Notes under the pieces: generated by a model | Databases searched by the model: none | Seen by the model: only the letters and a program-made list of their open reading frames with translations | What the model was told of the DNA's origin: nothing | Shown: piece by piece, positions 12,989-24,892 of the stretch | Layout of the letters: each line of letters opens with the position of its first letter | Numbering within the stretch: position 1 is the first letter of the stretch | Position numbers and translations under genes: made by a program | Assembly (NCBI RefSeq): GCF_954871325.1 | Contig: NC_088777.1 | Span: forward strand, 1,240,001 to 1,304,000 | Direction: 5' to 3' | DNA from: Gordionus sp. m RMFG-2023 | Lineage: Eukaryota; Nematomorpha; Gordioida; Chordodea; Parachordodidae | DNA: 64,000 nt

Positions 12989-14480
12989 ATAACTCAAAAT
13001 AGCAAAGAATAAAATCAGGATATGACTATCTCATTATATTTTACTTAGATCCTTTACTAGACCCTAGAAGGGGGTTATAATTATTTTATTTTTTTGATAA
13101 TTTATTTAGGAGAATATTATATATATAATATTTAAATCGTTTTGAATAAGTGATACATGGAAGCAGTAAAAATCAGCAAACCAAAAAAGTTATTTAAGAA
13201 TCTAGCATATGAGTCTAGGCTTGAAACTTGATTAATTGATTGGGTACATAGAATACGTAATTGATATGAAAAATGGATTGAAGTTCTCTGATCATCTAAT
13301 TGATCTCCTACACAAATCCTATTTATAGGGGTTGGGTAAGGGTATATATTTAAAAAATAAAAAGCATATCTTTTTTATAAATATGTTTGTATACGCCGTC
13401 TAATGATAAATATTTAACGTAAATCAAGTTGGCTTTCCAAAAAGATCCAGTTATAGTAGGAACTTATTAAATTTAAAAAAAAATTAACCTGAAAAAAAAA
13501 TATATGCAATAAGTTTAAAAATAAATATTGCAACAACTGCATGTATGAAAATATTATATTTGCAAAATATTTAAGTAAATTTATTGCTGAAACCTTTTAT
13601 AATTAATAGACCATTTTTAAAATTTATAAGAACCAGATGTATCTGGGTTATTATGCCCCAAATACAGATACTTATATGTCTAGAATGTGCAAAAATTATA
13701 ATATTGTCAGCCTTTAAAAGGATGCTATTAAAATAAACTTAAACTAAATAATTATTTATAAATTAATAATGTTATAGGATTTTATTGATCTTTATGATAA
13801 TGATAATTGCTTGCAATTCTTCATCCATTATTTAAAAATGACTGGCCTTGGGATAAGGCAAGAAAGGAACAAAAGACTCTAATATTTTAAAGTCCCTGAC
13901 AAATGAATTGAATCATGTTCAAAACCAACATCTTTTGATGTAGTTGAATTTTTTAACCTAAAACGACAAAATATTGTTGATTAATGAACTTATATATAAA
14001 ATTTTATATAAATTTAATTATAACATATTATCTTTTATATGATGATTTCCTCAAATTTAAAATTACTTGTTTTTATTAGATATAATGTTGTCCTTAAATC
14101 AAGTATTCCCTTAAGAGCGTTTATTCAGTCTAAGGAAGCTCATTTTTTTGGAGAGAAACGAACGCGTCTCTTAAGATAAAAATTTTTGAAATCAATTTGT
14201 TGTAGTGTTGTTAAAATTAGCTAACTTTAATTCAACTTATCCCAAAATATTCAAATCAATCTTCAAGTGCAGACTCAATTTAGAGACTTAATCCATTTTT
14301 TTGGCTAAAAAGCTTGACACTAAGCCACAATAGAGATGGTCAAAGTTAGAATAATTTAAAAACAAATAATCCATTTATTAATCTCTAATATTTTAGTAAA
14401 AATAAATATTTGATATTTTTATTTCCATGCAAGATTAAATATAATTCATTTTCCTGAAAAATTTAGTAAATGCATTAAAT
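12989..14480. other. Spacer after receptor copy 2
   Basis: The first 500 bp are the common receptor 3' flank. The rest is AT-rich and unlike the other blocks. It includes an M3-type MITE remnant at about 14203-14370. No gene recognised. Confidence 0.5.
14203..14370. mobile_element. M3 MITE remnant
   Basis: Begins TAGTGTTGTTAAA, then TTAGCTAACTTTAATTCAAC, and ends with the inverse, GATGGTCAAAGTTAG. Closely resembles 48453-48631 and, less so, 49398-49567. The right end is degraded, so the target duplication is not visible. Confidence 0.5.
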
Positions 14481-14640
14481 GAATGGTGTATAAAGTAACT
14501 TATAATGTAATTAGTTACTTTTGAAAATATAACTAAGTAATAACTAGTTATGTTTCAAAAGTAACTTTTAAAAAAAAATATATTTAAATATATATGCATT
14601 TAACGCCCTCTTTTGGATATATATTTATTAAATTTTTAAA
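14480..14640. repeat. R1 dispersed repeat at block junction
   Basis: Same order of words as at 7655-7810: GTATAAAGTAACTTATAATG, GTTAC and GTAAC words, then TTAACGCCCTCTTTTGG near 14599. It marks the start of block copy 2. Confidence 0.6.
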
Positions 14641-14992
14641 AATTAAAATAAAAAATTAGCGTTATAATAATTAGCTAGTTGGTTCACAATTATTTGAAAC
14701 CTTTTTGTAGGTTTAATTTTAAATGTATTTTATTTTTTTTTCTAGTTCTATTATAAATGTATTTATTTTTATTTTTTTTACACTTTATTTTCTTTTTTAA
14801 TTTTGGTTATAATTCTTACATACATGATAACATTTTATTCTTACACAATGGATAACTTGTTCTGATTCTTCACTAAAACGCAAACTTTTTACCAAACGAA
14901 AATTTCTTCTCTTTAGACATTGTGTTAAAAAAAATATATAAAAGAAAACATAAATTTTTTAAAACAACAAAATTATTGTCTACAAATAAAAT

Positions 14993-15316
14993 CAATGACG
15001 TATAAATAATACCTAGACTGACGATTCATTCATAAAAATGTATTTTTAAGAGTCGTTAAAAGTAAAATCAGCTGAACCCGCCATTTTGGTAACGCATATA
15101 GTTAATTATTCTCATGTGATCACTTGCTTCTTCCATAATATCTCGATGATCCGGTAATTCTTTGATAAAGTTTGCCTCAGATATTGAGAATAAATTAGGC
15201 TCTCGTTTAAAATTTTAATAATGATCAGTGTAACCAAGATGGCGTCTCCAGCTGATTTGCTTTGATGTACACTTTTAATGAATGAATAGTCAGTCTACGT
15301 ATTATATATATCATTG
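14993..15316. mobile_element. M1 foldback MITE (block copy 2)
   Basis: Paralogue of 412-763 at the same place in the block. Arms begin ATGACGTATAAATAATACC and end GTATTATATATATCAT. Internal CAGCTGAACCCGCCATTTTG and its inverse are present. No ORF. Confidence 0.65.
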
Positions 15317-16229
15317 AATAAAATAATATATAATATATCTAATCTACACTAAGCCATTAAACTATTTGAAATTAAAAAAATAACAAATCTTAATATTTTT
15401 TATTTAACACATCTCAAACGGGAAATAATAACAACGCATTAATAAATTGTTCCAACTACAACAAAACCTTTTACTTTTTATACAAATTTTTGAGATTTTA
15501 TTACCGAGGAAAACATATTTTTTTCATTTAAACGAACTTTTTAACATTATTATATTAATAAAAACTTAAGTAAAACTCTTATTTTTTATTAAAAAAAATT
15601 TTTTAACTTATAATTAAAAATTTGGATTGTTTTCGGTTAAATCTCATGGAAATTACTATTGCAAACTACCCTAAATTGTAGTTTAATAAAAAAAAATTTT
15701 ATAAAATCATATAATAAAAGGCTTGTCATTTTAAATAAGCATTTCTTTTTTGTCATGATTTGTTGTTCTTATTAATGAATATTAAATTGTTACTTATTGA
15801 AACAGCTGCATCACGAGGCTTCCACGAAATAATTTACTAATCCACCAAAATAAACAATTTTTACCAACGATAAAATTGTCAACGTACTCACCCAAAATCG
15901 AAATTGAACCTATCAAACATGATGTCGACAATATTAAAAAACTCTTATCAACTAGCTTCCGGGAACAAGAATGGCAGAGAAATTTGTAGCTTATACTTTT
16001 TAGAATTTTCCTGGAAACCCTCTTCCCTCCACCCGCCACTCATGATTCAGTAATTCTGTCAACCAGAATTTAGAAAACGTTTAAGCCTCTAACCTATCTC
16101 TTTTTTAAAAAATTCTTTTAACACACTTTTTAAATCAATGTATACTTAGCTCCATAAAATTTGGAAATCAATTCCTAAACTACCGATCACATTCTAAACA
16201 TAAAAAGAGTGAATTATAATTTTCTAAAA

Positions 16230-16938
16230 GCAACAGGTTAAATTTGGATGGCTATATAATCATTGCTCCTGACAGTTTAACCCTATTAGGGTCCCCCCTC
16301 TATAGTTAATACCACCAAACCCGATAATTTCCTTCATAACATTTTTAAAATTTTCACAACATGATTACCAGCACATCAAAGCTTATTTTTAATATGTAAT
16401 GCCTATACTTCCGTTCATCATCCTTTTTTATATATATATGTATACAACAAATTTTTATCACAAATTTAGGGAACAAATTCAAAATATCTTTGGGAAAAAA
16501 TTTGAACATTAAATTAAACCCATTTAATTGGTCATCACTCGCCCATATACCTTACCAACAAAGGCTGTTTAAACTTTATTCCCACTCAATCTATTATCTT
16601 TATCGTCATTTTTATCATCCAAATTAAGAAACAACTCGAAGATAGGTTTCAATGGTTGACGCAATCAACAAATGGGAAGCTAATATACCTTTTAGCACTC
16701 ATTTACCATCAATCATTACCCCCATAAAAAAAATTTTCAAACCATATTGGAATCCAAATCGATATCAGTCAATCCACATTTAGATTGCATACAATTTATC
16801 AATCAGCTGATAGAACTTGATGGCGATGAATGGTTAGAATTACTCCCTAGTCCTAAGCTTTGTAATCTCTTATCAGACAAACATTTGCCATTGGTATACG
16901 GTCTATGTTGTGACATCGCGCAGACACATGCTAAATGA
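16230..16938 (+). mobile_element. LINE 3' tail remnant, second copy
   Basis: Block-copy-2 counterpart of 1650-2401. The open stretch at 16747-16938 reads DEWLELLPSPKLCNLLSD and then a GLCCDIAQTHA segment. That is the segment that, in complete LINEs of this type, precedes the Cys/His cluster seen at 27.2-27.5 kb. Upstream frames are broken. It is a passenger of the receptor duplication, not an independent insertion. Confidence 0.55.
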
Positions 16939-18610
16939 CCTACAGAAAAATTTGCTGTTTTTAATTTATTTTTAAAAAAATTTCAAAAATTTATTGCTAC
17001 TTTTTAAGGCTTTCTTGAATTTATTCTTATCATAGTTTTTAATTTCTTTAATTCCATATTTAATAAAAAGCAAATAATTATACCATTCACAAATCAAAAT
17101 TTTTATTTTAAGAAAAAGAAGTTGTGTTCATCTATCCTTTAATAAACGATTGGCCAGACTAATAAAAAGTAACGGACTCAAGATAGATCCCTGATGTATC
17201 TCTAAGACCTTAACGATCTCCATAATTTTAAGAAGAACTTGTCAGTGCTAATAAGATAATTCTAATTTTTTTTAACAAAGTGTGTGACGTGGGAGAATTA
17301 GGCAGACTTTCAAGCAATGATAAAAAATTATTCTAGAAGAATACTGTAACATAAGTCCTAATAAAAAGTCTCTTAGAATAAATATTCCAATAAAATTTTT
17401 TAAACTGTTAAAATAGATCATGGAACCAATCGCAACTAGAAAGTGAGGAAAATATGTATTTTAGACTATTTGACCCCAACAATAAACGATGGCTATATTA
17501 AAATTTAAAAAAAAAATTAATGACCTATAATATGGTCAACCATTTAGAGACGCAGTATTAAATGGGATCAGTAAAAGGTATTAAACCTATCACTATCAAA
17601 TTAATTCATATATTTCATTTTTTAAAAAGTTTGAACATATATATGAAGATCATTATTTTCTTTCAGCAATTATATATCCAATATTCAGGGCCTCAGTGGC
17701 CATGGATAGAACTTCCACAGAACGAATCTATAAAAAAAAATTAACTTATAGCGTTATTGAAAGAAATGCATTGAAATTCCTAGAAATGATAATGCAAAGA
17801 ACTGTTAATTTCGGATATATCCTTTTTTTTGATGAGTAAGTAAAGGATAGCTTGGAGGAGGATAACTTATATCTCAATTTTTTGAAGCAGAGGAGACAAA
17901 ACAATAAATGTTCTTGATAAATCACCACCCCCCCCTCCCTTCGTTAAAAGAGATGTTTATTAAATATAATACCGCAAACTCCCTCATCTGATGCCGTAGC
18001 CAAGCGTTCCCGTCTAGGGGATAAAGATTTTGAAAAGTCATTAAAAAATTAATAAGAAAAGTATTTAAATATATCTAAGACATTTATTTATATTAAATTA
18101 AATAAAATAAAGTTTTAAACGTGTACGCGTTCCTTGTTTTGAAAATAAACGTAAACGCCTTCGTTTTTTTTTAGAAATGCTAGCAGCACTAATTACTTCC
18201 GGTAAAAAAAATTGTTACACTGGATAAAAAAAAATTTTTTTTTTTTTAAAAAAATTGTAAATCATTCTATTATCATTTTAATTACTTCTGTTCTGAATTT
18301 TTATCCTGGATTATCCCTCACCTTGAATTAGTTTTACCTTATTATCATTAGCAAAAACTAATTTTCCTATATATATATAGATTATAATAATTATTTTAAA
18401 AATTGGCTTATTGAATTGGAAAAAGGTTTTTTTTTCTTGTTATTAAATGGAATATAATATTAAAATACATTTTTTTTCATGATATATATATATATAATAT
18501 AAATTAGATTTAATTGAAAATAAGTTAAGAATTAATATTAATAAATAAAAAAAATTTGATGCATAAATAATAATAGCGATAATATAAATTAAAAAATTTT
18601 AATTTTTCCG

Positions 18611-20185
18611 ATGTCAAACTCTTTCGGTGAGAGCATAATTCTAGTAAATGACAGCTATATTACACAATCATGTCCCATGAAAAGTAACTTAAATCAGAAT
18701 TTAATATGGAACACATCCACTGTGATAAATATGATCATCAATCCTGTCCTCTTATTCTTTGGAATTATAGGCAATGGATTAGGGTTATACGTTATGAGAT
18801 ACATTAGAAAACGTCGAGTAACTGCTAGCTATCTTTATTATTATTACCTGACTTATATAGCTTGGATTAATTTGGTAATATGTATCTTTGGCGCTTGCAG
18901 AATTGGCGAAGACATCAGAAATCTTATTACTCATACCGTTTATTCGTACAACTATGTCTGGCTCCATTTCCATGCTCATTATACACTCGTAATAATTAAC
19001 GGATTTTTCGGCGCGTCTATATTAATTCTTTGCTTGCTTTTGTGGGATCGATTTATGAACCTCCGCAAGCCATTAAGGCATCACAAAATAGATAACGTCA
19101 ATATGAGTAATAGCTTTATATCTAACTGTGGGGTTACTGTAGTAGGCATAAATACTAGAAATTGGAAAATGATTGTTCTGAAGCTTTCGCCATTGTTTTT
19201 CATTTTGATCTCGAACGTCATCTGTTTTTCTAGCTATTTCTGGTACGATGTCATTGAATGTAACATTTCTAGAAATACAAACAGCTCACTGAATTATCCC
19301 GGTAATTTCGAAAGCGAGTTAAATCGTAATAACTACAAAAAAATTAATGATACCCTATTTTACGTTAAGGAAATTGTCCTCGAGTGGACGGTCACTTACG
19401 ATTTAATCAGGATGATCATACTTTTGGTGATTCCAGGATTCTTTATCCTCTTTTATGGATTCGGTGTTACGTATTACGTTTTCAAATTTATGGCTAAACG
19501 TGACAAAGCTTATTTGATGGAGAGAAAAAAAAACTCAGTAGTCCGCGTGGCGTCAACGCCTTTAGGATCTACCTTAGAAATTGAGAATATCAAATCTTTA
19601 GATTTAATTGGCCCTAGCTACCAAAAATCCGTAACCTTGAACACTGAACAAAGTGAATTTCCTGCCGAAGATGGTAATACTAAGCAAAATTTTTCCGATA
19701 TTACTCCTGTACCCACGGAGAACACGGATATTCATGCTAAGAAGCTAAAAAATAGTAACGGGAGCTCACTCCGTGCTAAGATATTGAGTCGCACTAAACG
19801 AAGGTTTTTCTGTATTACTCCAACACCCGTGGGACATAGGCCTATTCGTGCTACGAAGCCAGAAAATAGGAGTTCTCTCCACGCTAGGATATTGACGCGC
19901 AACTTATCAGCTCTGATATATTTTGCTCTCTATTGCTTATGCGAAATCCCCAACATAGTGGTATCAATATTGAGAGACAACATCAAATCCAAATTGGTCA
20001 TCGATATCTCCAACACGATGGAGTTGGTGTTCGTCACCCTCATTTTCTATGTATTCATGTTATTCGACAATAATTTTCATGAAGAATTCCGCGAGCTAAA
20101 CAAAAGTTCTGGGTATCTGCGTGACCAATATCATTTCCTCTTAAATATTTTAAAAGTTAATATATGTCATCTTATAAAGAAATAA
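18611..20185 (+). CDS. 7TM receptor, the only uninterrupted copy of the tandem family (524 aa)
   Basis: Single-exon rhodopsin-like (class A) receptor, probably for a neuropeptide. General similarity is to FMRFamide-receptor-like proteins, but the ligand is unknown. The ATG is conserved in all copies; there is no signal peptide. Likely membrane segments: TM1 38-62 (G54-N55), TM2 73-95, TM3 122-145 followed by D146-R147-F148, TM4 187-209, TM5 266-293 (P275), TM6 431-453 (C444-E445-I-P447 in place of CWxP), TM7 463-486, then an amphipathic helix 8 (FHEEFREL). NPxxY and the TM2 aspartate are missing. Possible N-glycosylation sites are N13 and N34 outside TM1 and N218, N224 and N246 in the TM4-TM5 loop, which also has C217. 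The third intracellular loop (294-430) is long, basic and contains two related repeats (361-396, 399-431). An AT-rich 5' flank is shared with copy 1. Being a receptor is near certain; the family assignment is tentative. Confidence 0.85.
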   Translation: MSNSFGESIILVNDSYITQSCPMKSNLNQNLIWNTSTVINMIINPVLLFFGIIGNGLGLYVMRYIRKRRVTASYLYYYYLTYIAWINLVICIFGACRIGEDIRNLITHTVYSYNYVWLHFHAHYTLVIINGFFGASILILCLLLWDRFMNLRKPLRHHKIDNVNMSNSFISNCGVTVVGINTRNWKMIVLKLSPLFFILISNVICFSSYFWYDVIECNISRNTNSSLNYPGNFESELNRNNYKKINDTLFYVKEIVLEWTVTYDLIRMIILLVIPGFFILFYGFGVTYYVFKFMAKRDKAYLMERKKNSVVRVASTPLGSTLEIENIKSLDLIGPSYQKSVTLNTEQSEFPAEDGNTKQNFSDITPVPTENTDIHAKKLKNSNGSSLRAKILSRTKRRFFCITPTPVGHRPIRATKPENRSSLHARILTRNLSALIYFALYCLCEIPNIVVSILRDNIKSKLVIDISNTMELVFVTLIFYVFMLFDNNFHEEFRELNKSSGYLRDQYHFLLNILKVNICHLIKK

Positions 20186-21852
20186 ATAACTATACAAAAT
20201 AAACAATGAATAAAATCAGGATATGACTATCTCATTATATTTTGCTTAGATCCTTTGCTAGACCCTAGAAGGGGGTTATAATTATTTATTTATTTTTGAT
20301 AATTTATTGAAGGAGAATATTGTATATAATATTTAAATCATTTTGAATTAGCGATACATGGAAACTCACTCAGTAAATATCAGCGTACCAAAAAAGTTAT
20401 TTAAGGAATTTAGCATATGAGTCTAGGCCTTGAAACTTGACTAATTGATTGGGTGCATAGAATACGTAATTGATATGAAAAATGGATCCAAGTTAACACT
20501 GGCCATCTGATTGATCTCCTACAAAAATTCCATTTATAGGGGTAGGGTAGGGTACAGATTTAAAAAATAAAAAGTATATTTTTTTTATAAATACGTTTGT
20601 GTAAGCCGTCTAAAATATTTATTTTTTTTCATTATGGGAATATTTAACATAGTTTTTAGTAGGAACTTATTAAATTTTAAAGAATTAACATTTAAAAAAT
20701 TAAAAAAATTGAAATAATATCTAATAAACTGGAAAATCCCAAAGGTCTCTAAAATAAAATAATTTACCATATAAAAAATATTTTAAAAAAAATTGATCTT
20801 CGTGATAGCCATCATTGGCAAGAAGTGTAAAAAAAAAATACATATGAAAAAAATAATTAATAATAGAACCTTTAAAAATTGATCGTTATTATTATTTAAC
20901 GGACCTAACCCAAACAGGTTAAAAAAAAATTGAAGATGATTAATTAATCAAATTTTATTTTCTAGAAATGAGCTAATGCCGTATTAACTTACCCAGTCTA
21001 TCAAAATTTTGACATAAAATAAAAAAAAATATCTTTTTATTCGCTTGTTATAATACTATATTGTATATATATAATTATATTATCAAAAATAAAACTATAA
21101 CTATTTTTTAAAATGGGCTAATATTGAGTGTTCATTAAACAACGGCTTATAACTCGATATTTTATCGGGAAAAATATTATGTAAGCCTTACGATTCGGCT
21201 CATAAGCAGAACAAAGGTTTGAATATTTACTAACGAAGTTTTACTGGCTAAAATATTCGTTTATCCGGTTTTTCAAGATCGGCTCAAATCGAAACCGTTA
21301 TTCGACACTTATAATATATCGTATTTAAAAATATATGTATATAACACATTTATTTATATTAAAATTAAATTTAATAAAATTATCATAAAATTATGAACGA
21401 ATGTGAAGTTCTTAGAAACGTTTAGCAGCACTTATTAGTTCCGTCACACGAATTTTTAAAAAAAAAAAATATTGTAATTCAAACCTAATACTTTGTCGAA
21501 TTTCCATATTTTTTTTTTAATTTATCTCCTAAAATTTTATCCGGCATTTATCCCCTACCTTAAATTAGTTACCTTAATTATCATTAGCAAAAACTATATA
21601 AAAATTTTTTTATTATTTAATATTGATTTACAATATTTATCATAAAAATTGGCATATTGGATTGGATAGAAAATATTTTCTTTTTTATTTTTTGAAGAAA
21701 AAAAAAAAAGGTTTTTATTAAATGGAATATAAATATTAATATATTATATATTAAAGGAAGATAAATTGTGCATTAAATTTAATTGAAAATTATTTGCGAA
21801 ACAATATTAATAAAATAAAATTCGACGCATATAATATAAAAAAAAATTTTTC
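20186..21852. other. Spacer between receptor copies 3 and 4
   Basis: AT-rich, colinear with 5677-7607, with a degraded M3-related repeat at about 21115-21320 (GATATTTTATCGGG, then TACTAACGAAG). The 5' flank of copy 4 occupies the last few hundred bases. No gene recognised. Confidence 0.6.
20209..20214 (+). terminator. Likely polyadenylation signal of receptor copy 3
   Basis: AATAAA 24 nt after the stop. The context AAGAATAAAATC is kept in the same place after copies 1, 2 and 4, although the flanks have otherwise diverged. A second AATAAA overlaps the stop codon itself. Confidence 0.45.
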
Positions 21853-23467
21853 GATGACAAACTCTATCAACGAGAACATAATTCTGGTAAATGACAGCGA
21901 TATTACGACATTATGTCCGGTGAAAAGTAAGATCTTAAATCAGAATTTGATATGGGATATATCCACTGTGATAAATATGATCATCAATCCTGTCCTCTTA
22001 TTCTTTGGAGTTATAGGTAATGGATTAGGGTTATACGTTATGAGATACATTAGAAAACGTCGCGTGACTATTAGTTATCTTTATTATTACTACTTGACTT
22101 ATATAGCCTGGATTAATTTGGTAATATGTATTTTTGACGCTTGCAGAATTGGCGAAAGTATCAGGAACCTTATCACTCATACCCTGTATTCGTACAACTA
22201 TGCCTGGCTCCATTTCCATGCTCATTATACTCTCTTAATAATTAACGGGTTTTTTGGGGCATCTATACTAATTCTTTGCTTGATTTTGTGGGATCGATTT
22301 ATGAACCTCCACAAGCCATTAAGGCATCACAAAATAGATAACGTCAATGTAAGTGATAGCATTATATCTAACCGCGGGGTCACTGTAGTCGGCACGAAAA
22401 CTAGAAATTGGAAAATGATTGTCCTGAAACTTTCGCCCTCGATTTTCATTTTGATCTCGAACGTCATCTGTTTTTCTAGCTATTTCTGGTACGGTGTCAT
22501 TGAATGTAGCATTTCGAGAAACATGTATGGCTCAGCGAATTATTCCGCGAACTTCGGAAGCGCGTTAAATCGCGATGACTCTAATAAACAAATTAATTAT
22601 ACCCTTTTTTACGTTAGGTAAATTGTCCTCCCATGGACGGTCACTTACGATTTAATCAGGATGATCATACTTTTGGTGATTCCAGGATTCTTTATCCTCT
22701 TTTATGGATTCGGTGTTACGTATTACGTTTTCAAGTTTATGGCTAAACGCGACAAAACCTATTTAATGGACAGGAAAAAAGATTCCGTAGGCGATACGAT
22801 GTCAAAGCTTTCACGCTTTGCCGGAGAAATTGAGAATAATATCAATTCTTTAGACTTAATAGGCCCTAGGCCCAAATCCCGAACCTTGAACACTGAACAA
22901 GGCGAATTTCCGGTCGTAAATGATAATACTGAGCAAACATCTTCTCATATTACTTCTGCACCCGTGGAGCATACGTTTATTCGTACTAAAAAGCCAAAAA
23001 GAAGTAACGGGGGCTCACGCGCTAAGATATTGAGTCGCTCTAAACGAACGTTTTTCCGTACTACTCCAACACCCGTGGGGCGTGTGCCTATTCACGCTAC
23101 GAAACCAGAAAATAGCAATAGGAGCTCCCTTCACGCCAAGATATTTACACGTAACCTATCAGCTTTGATATATTTCGCTCTTTATTGCCTATGCGAAATC
23201 CCGAACATAGTGATATCAATATTGAGAAATGACATCAAATCCGAGTTGATCATTGATATCTCCAACATGATGGAGTTGGTGTTCGTCTCTCTCATTTTCT
23301 ATGTATTCATGTTATTCGACAATAATTTTCACGAAGAATTTCGCGAGCTAAACAAAAGTTGCGGTATCTTCGTGACCATTCATTTCCGCTTAAACATTTT
23401 AAAAGTCAATACGTGGATGATAAAAATATGTCATTTTTTTAAAGGAATAATAAATTATACAAAATAG
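21853..23467 (+). pseudogene. 7TM receptor family copy 4, one nonsense codon
   Basis: Most diverged of the four long copies. It starts at ATG 21853 (MTNSINEN); an open frame upstream has only a TTG. TM1 to TM4 are preserved. Just before TM5 a glutamate codon (GAA in copy 3) has become TAA at 22619-22621. The same frame then stays open through TM5, a third loop with the repeat, TM6 and TM7 to the stop at 23465-23467. Near the C-terminus small deletions cancel out, changing about ten residues after LNKS, and the tail is longer than in the sisters. GC content is a little higher than in the other copies. Confidence 0.75.
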
Positions 23468-23694
23468 CTAAGAATAAAATCAGTGGACCATCTTCTTATA
23501 TTTTTACTTGGATCCAATCTAGATCTTAAAGCTGAGAGTGGGGGTGAGGGTTTGGGGGTAATTATTTTTTTGGTAATTTATTTAGGAGAATATTGTCATT
23601 TAAGTTATATTTTAATCGTTTTTTCACTCAATAAATATCATCGTATTAGAAAGTTAAAATTTTTTAAATAAAATGAATCTGGCATGAGCCAGGG

Positions 23695-23840
23695 TAGTGT
23701 TGTTAACGGCTCGTTTTGAGCCGATTTTTAAAAACAGCTGACTCCATATTTCACTTAAATAAGCCTTAAGATTTTGCACACAGAAGGAACAAGGGTCTAC
23801 ACATATGTTAACGAAATTTCGAGGTTTAGTCGATATTTTT
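23695..23840. mobile_element. M3-related MITE fragment
   Basis: Starts AGTGTTGTTAACGGCTCG, then GAGCCGATTTTTAAAAACAG, and contains AAGATTTTGCACACAGAAGG, matching the interior of the complete element at 30236-30457. The right end is lost. Confidence 0.45.
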
Positions 23841-24002
23841 CTGTCTAGGAATTGAAGTTAGCTCTGGCCATCTGATTGATCTCTAGCCAAACAATCTCTA
23901 TGGTGGTGTAGCCCTTATACTTTAAAAAAAAAGTATCTTTTACATTAATGTATCTGTATATGGGGTCTAAAATATTATCTTTTTCAATAATGGGGATACT
24001 TC

Positions 24003-24260
24003 AATGACAGAAAATAATATCTAGACTGATGATGCTTTCATTAAAAGTGTTCAACGAAAAACAGCTGGGGACGCCTTAGTTACCCGAATCATTATTTTAA
24101 AAAATTTTAAAACGAGAGGCCATTTTATTCCCATGTCTGAACCCAAGGAAGCAAGTTATCAATTTAATAGTAGTTTTTAACGTGAGAATAATTACTGTAT
24201 GGGTTACCAAAATAGCCGGTCCAGCTGATTTGCATCAACGTTTCTTTTTTTTCTTCCACG
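24003..24260. mobile_element. M1 foldback MITE, partial
   Basis: AATATCTAGACTGATGATGC and CAGCTGGGGACGCC on the left, with AAAATAGCCGGTCCAGCTGA as the inverted partner. The right terminus is degraded. Confidence 0.5.
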
Positions 24261-24717
24261 AGGTCTATTATTAGGACTTAAATTTTAAAGAAATAAAAAA
24301 TTAAAAATTGAATATCAAATAAACTGGAAAAACCTAAAGGTCGAAAAATTTTTGATTTTCTCAGTTATATTTCATAAAAAAAAATTGATAAATACCATAT
24401 TAAAAAAATTATACATAATTTTATATATTCTCAATTCCTTCATTAGTACAAGTGAAAAAAAAAATCACACGAAAGACTAGATGGGCTTCCCTGGGGCCTA
24501 AATTTCGATTATGCTAAATCTTCAAATTAATCTGTAGCTTTCATAATTTTAACATTAAAATAAACTCCGATTTAGCGGCTTTAAACTGTTTTTTTTATAG
24601 ATTTTATGATAGCCCATCATTGGCAAGAAAAGATTAAAAACTCAAAAATTATTATTTTTTTAAAATGCTAGGATATGATTTATGAAAAAATATATATGTA
24701 TATATATATATAAATAA

Positions 24718-24892
24718 CAGAGTTGTTAAAGTATCTAGATGCTTATATCTAGATCCTGCATCTGGATATAAAAATGTGGTATCTGTACCTGTATCTAGAT
24801 AGATTTTTGATTAAAATATCTGTATCTAGATATTATTTTAGACGATGTATCTGCATACAGATCCATTTAAAAAGTATCCTTTAACAACTCTG
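24718..24892. mobile_element. M2 hAT-type MITE with 8-bp target duplication
   Basis: Terminal inverted repeats CAGAGTTGTTAAAG and CTTTAACAACTCTG (one extra C at the right). Flanked on both sides by ATAAATAA (24710-24717 and 24893-24900). The 175-bp interior is made of imperfect TATCTAGATA words and has no ORF. The CAG start and 8-bp duplication are typical of hAT elements. Confidence 0.75.

Larger units (their letters stand above)
7754..13490. repeat. Receptor-array block, middle copy
   Basis: Starts with R1 and shares with the other blocks the shortened sequence before the gene, the receptor gene (copy 2), and about 500 bp of 3' flank that diverges near 13490. It differs by lacking an obvious LINE tail and by carrying an inverted receptor 5' end at 8680-9093. 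It is more diverged than the copy 1/copy 2 pair. Confidence 0.6.
14586..23690. repeat. Receptor-array block, copy 2
   Basis: Colinear with 1-7648 from R1 through M1, LINE tail, receptor copy 3, spacer and the start of the second receptor. Here the second receptor (copy 4) is full length and reaches unique sequence after about 23,690. The non-coding spacers are clearly recognisable between the two blocks, so the duplication is fairly recent compared with the divergence between copy 3 and copy 4. Confidence 0.75.

Noticed and set aside
4774-22621. Altered genetic code with TAA as sense
   Set aside because: MAU2 and receptor copy 3 use no internal TAA, and receptor copies 1-3 terminate at TAA.
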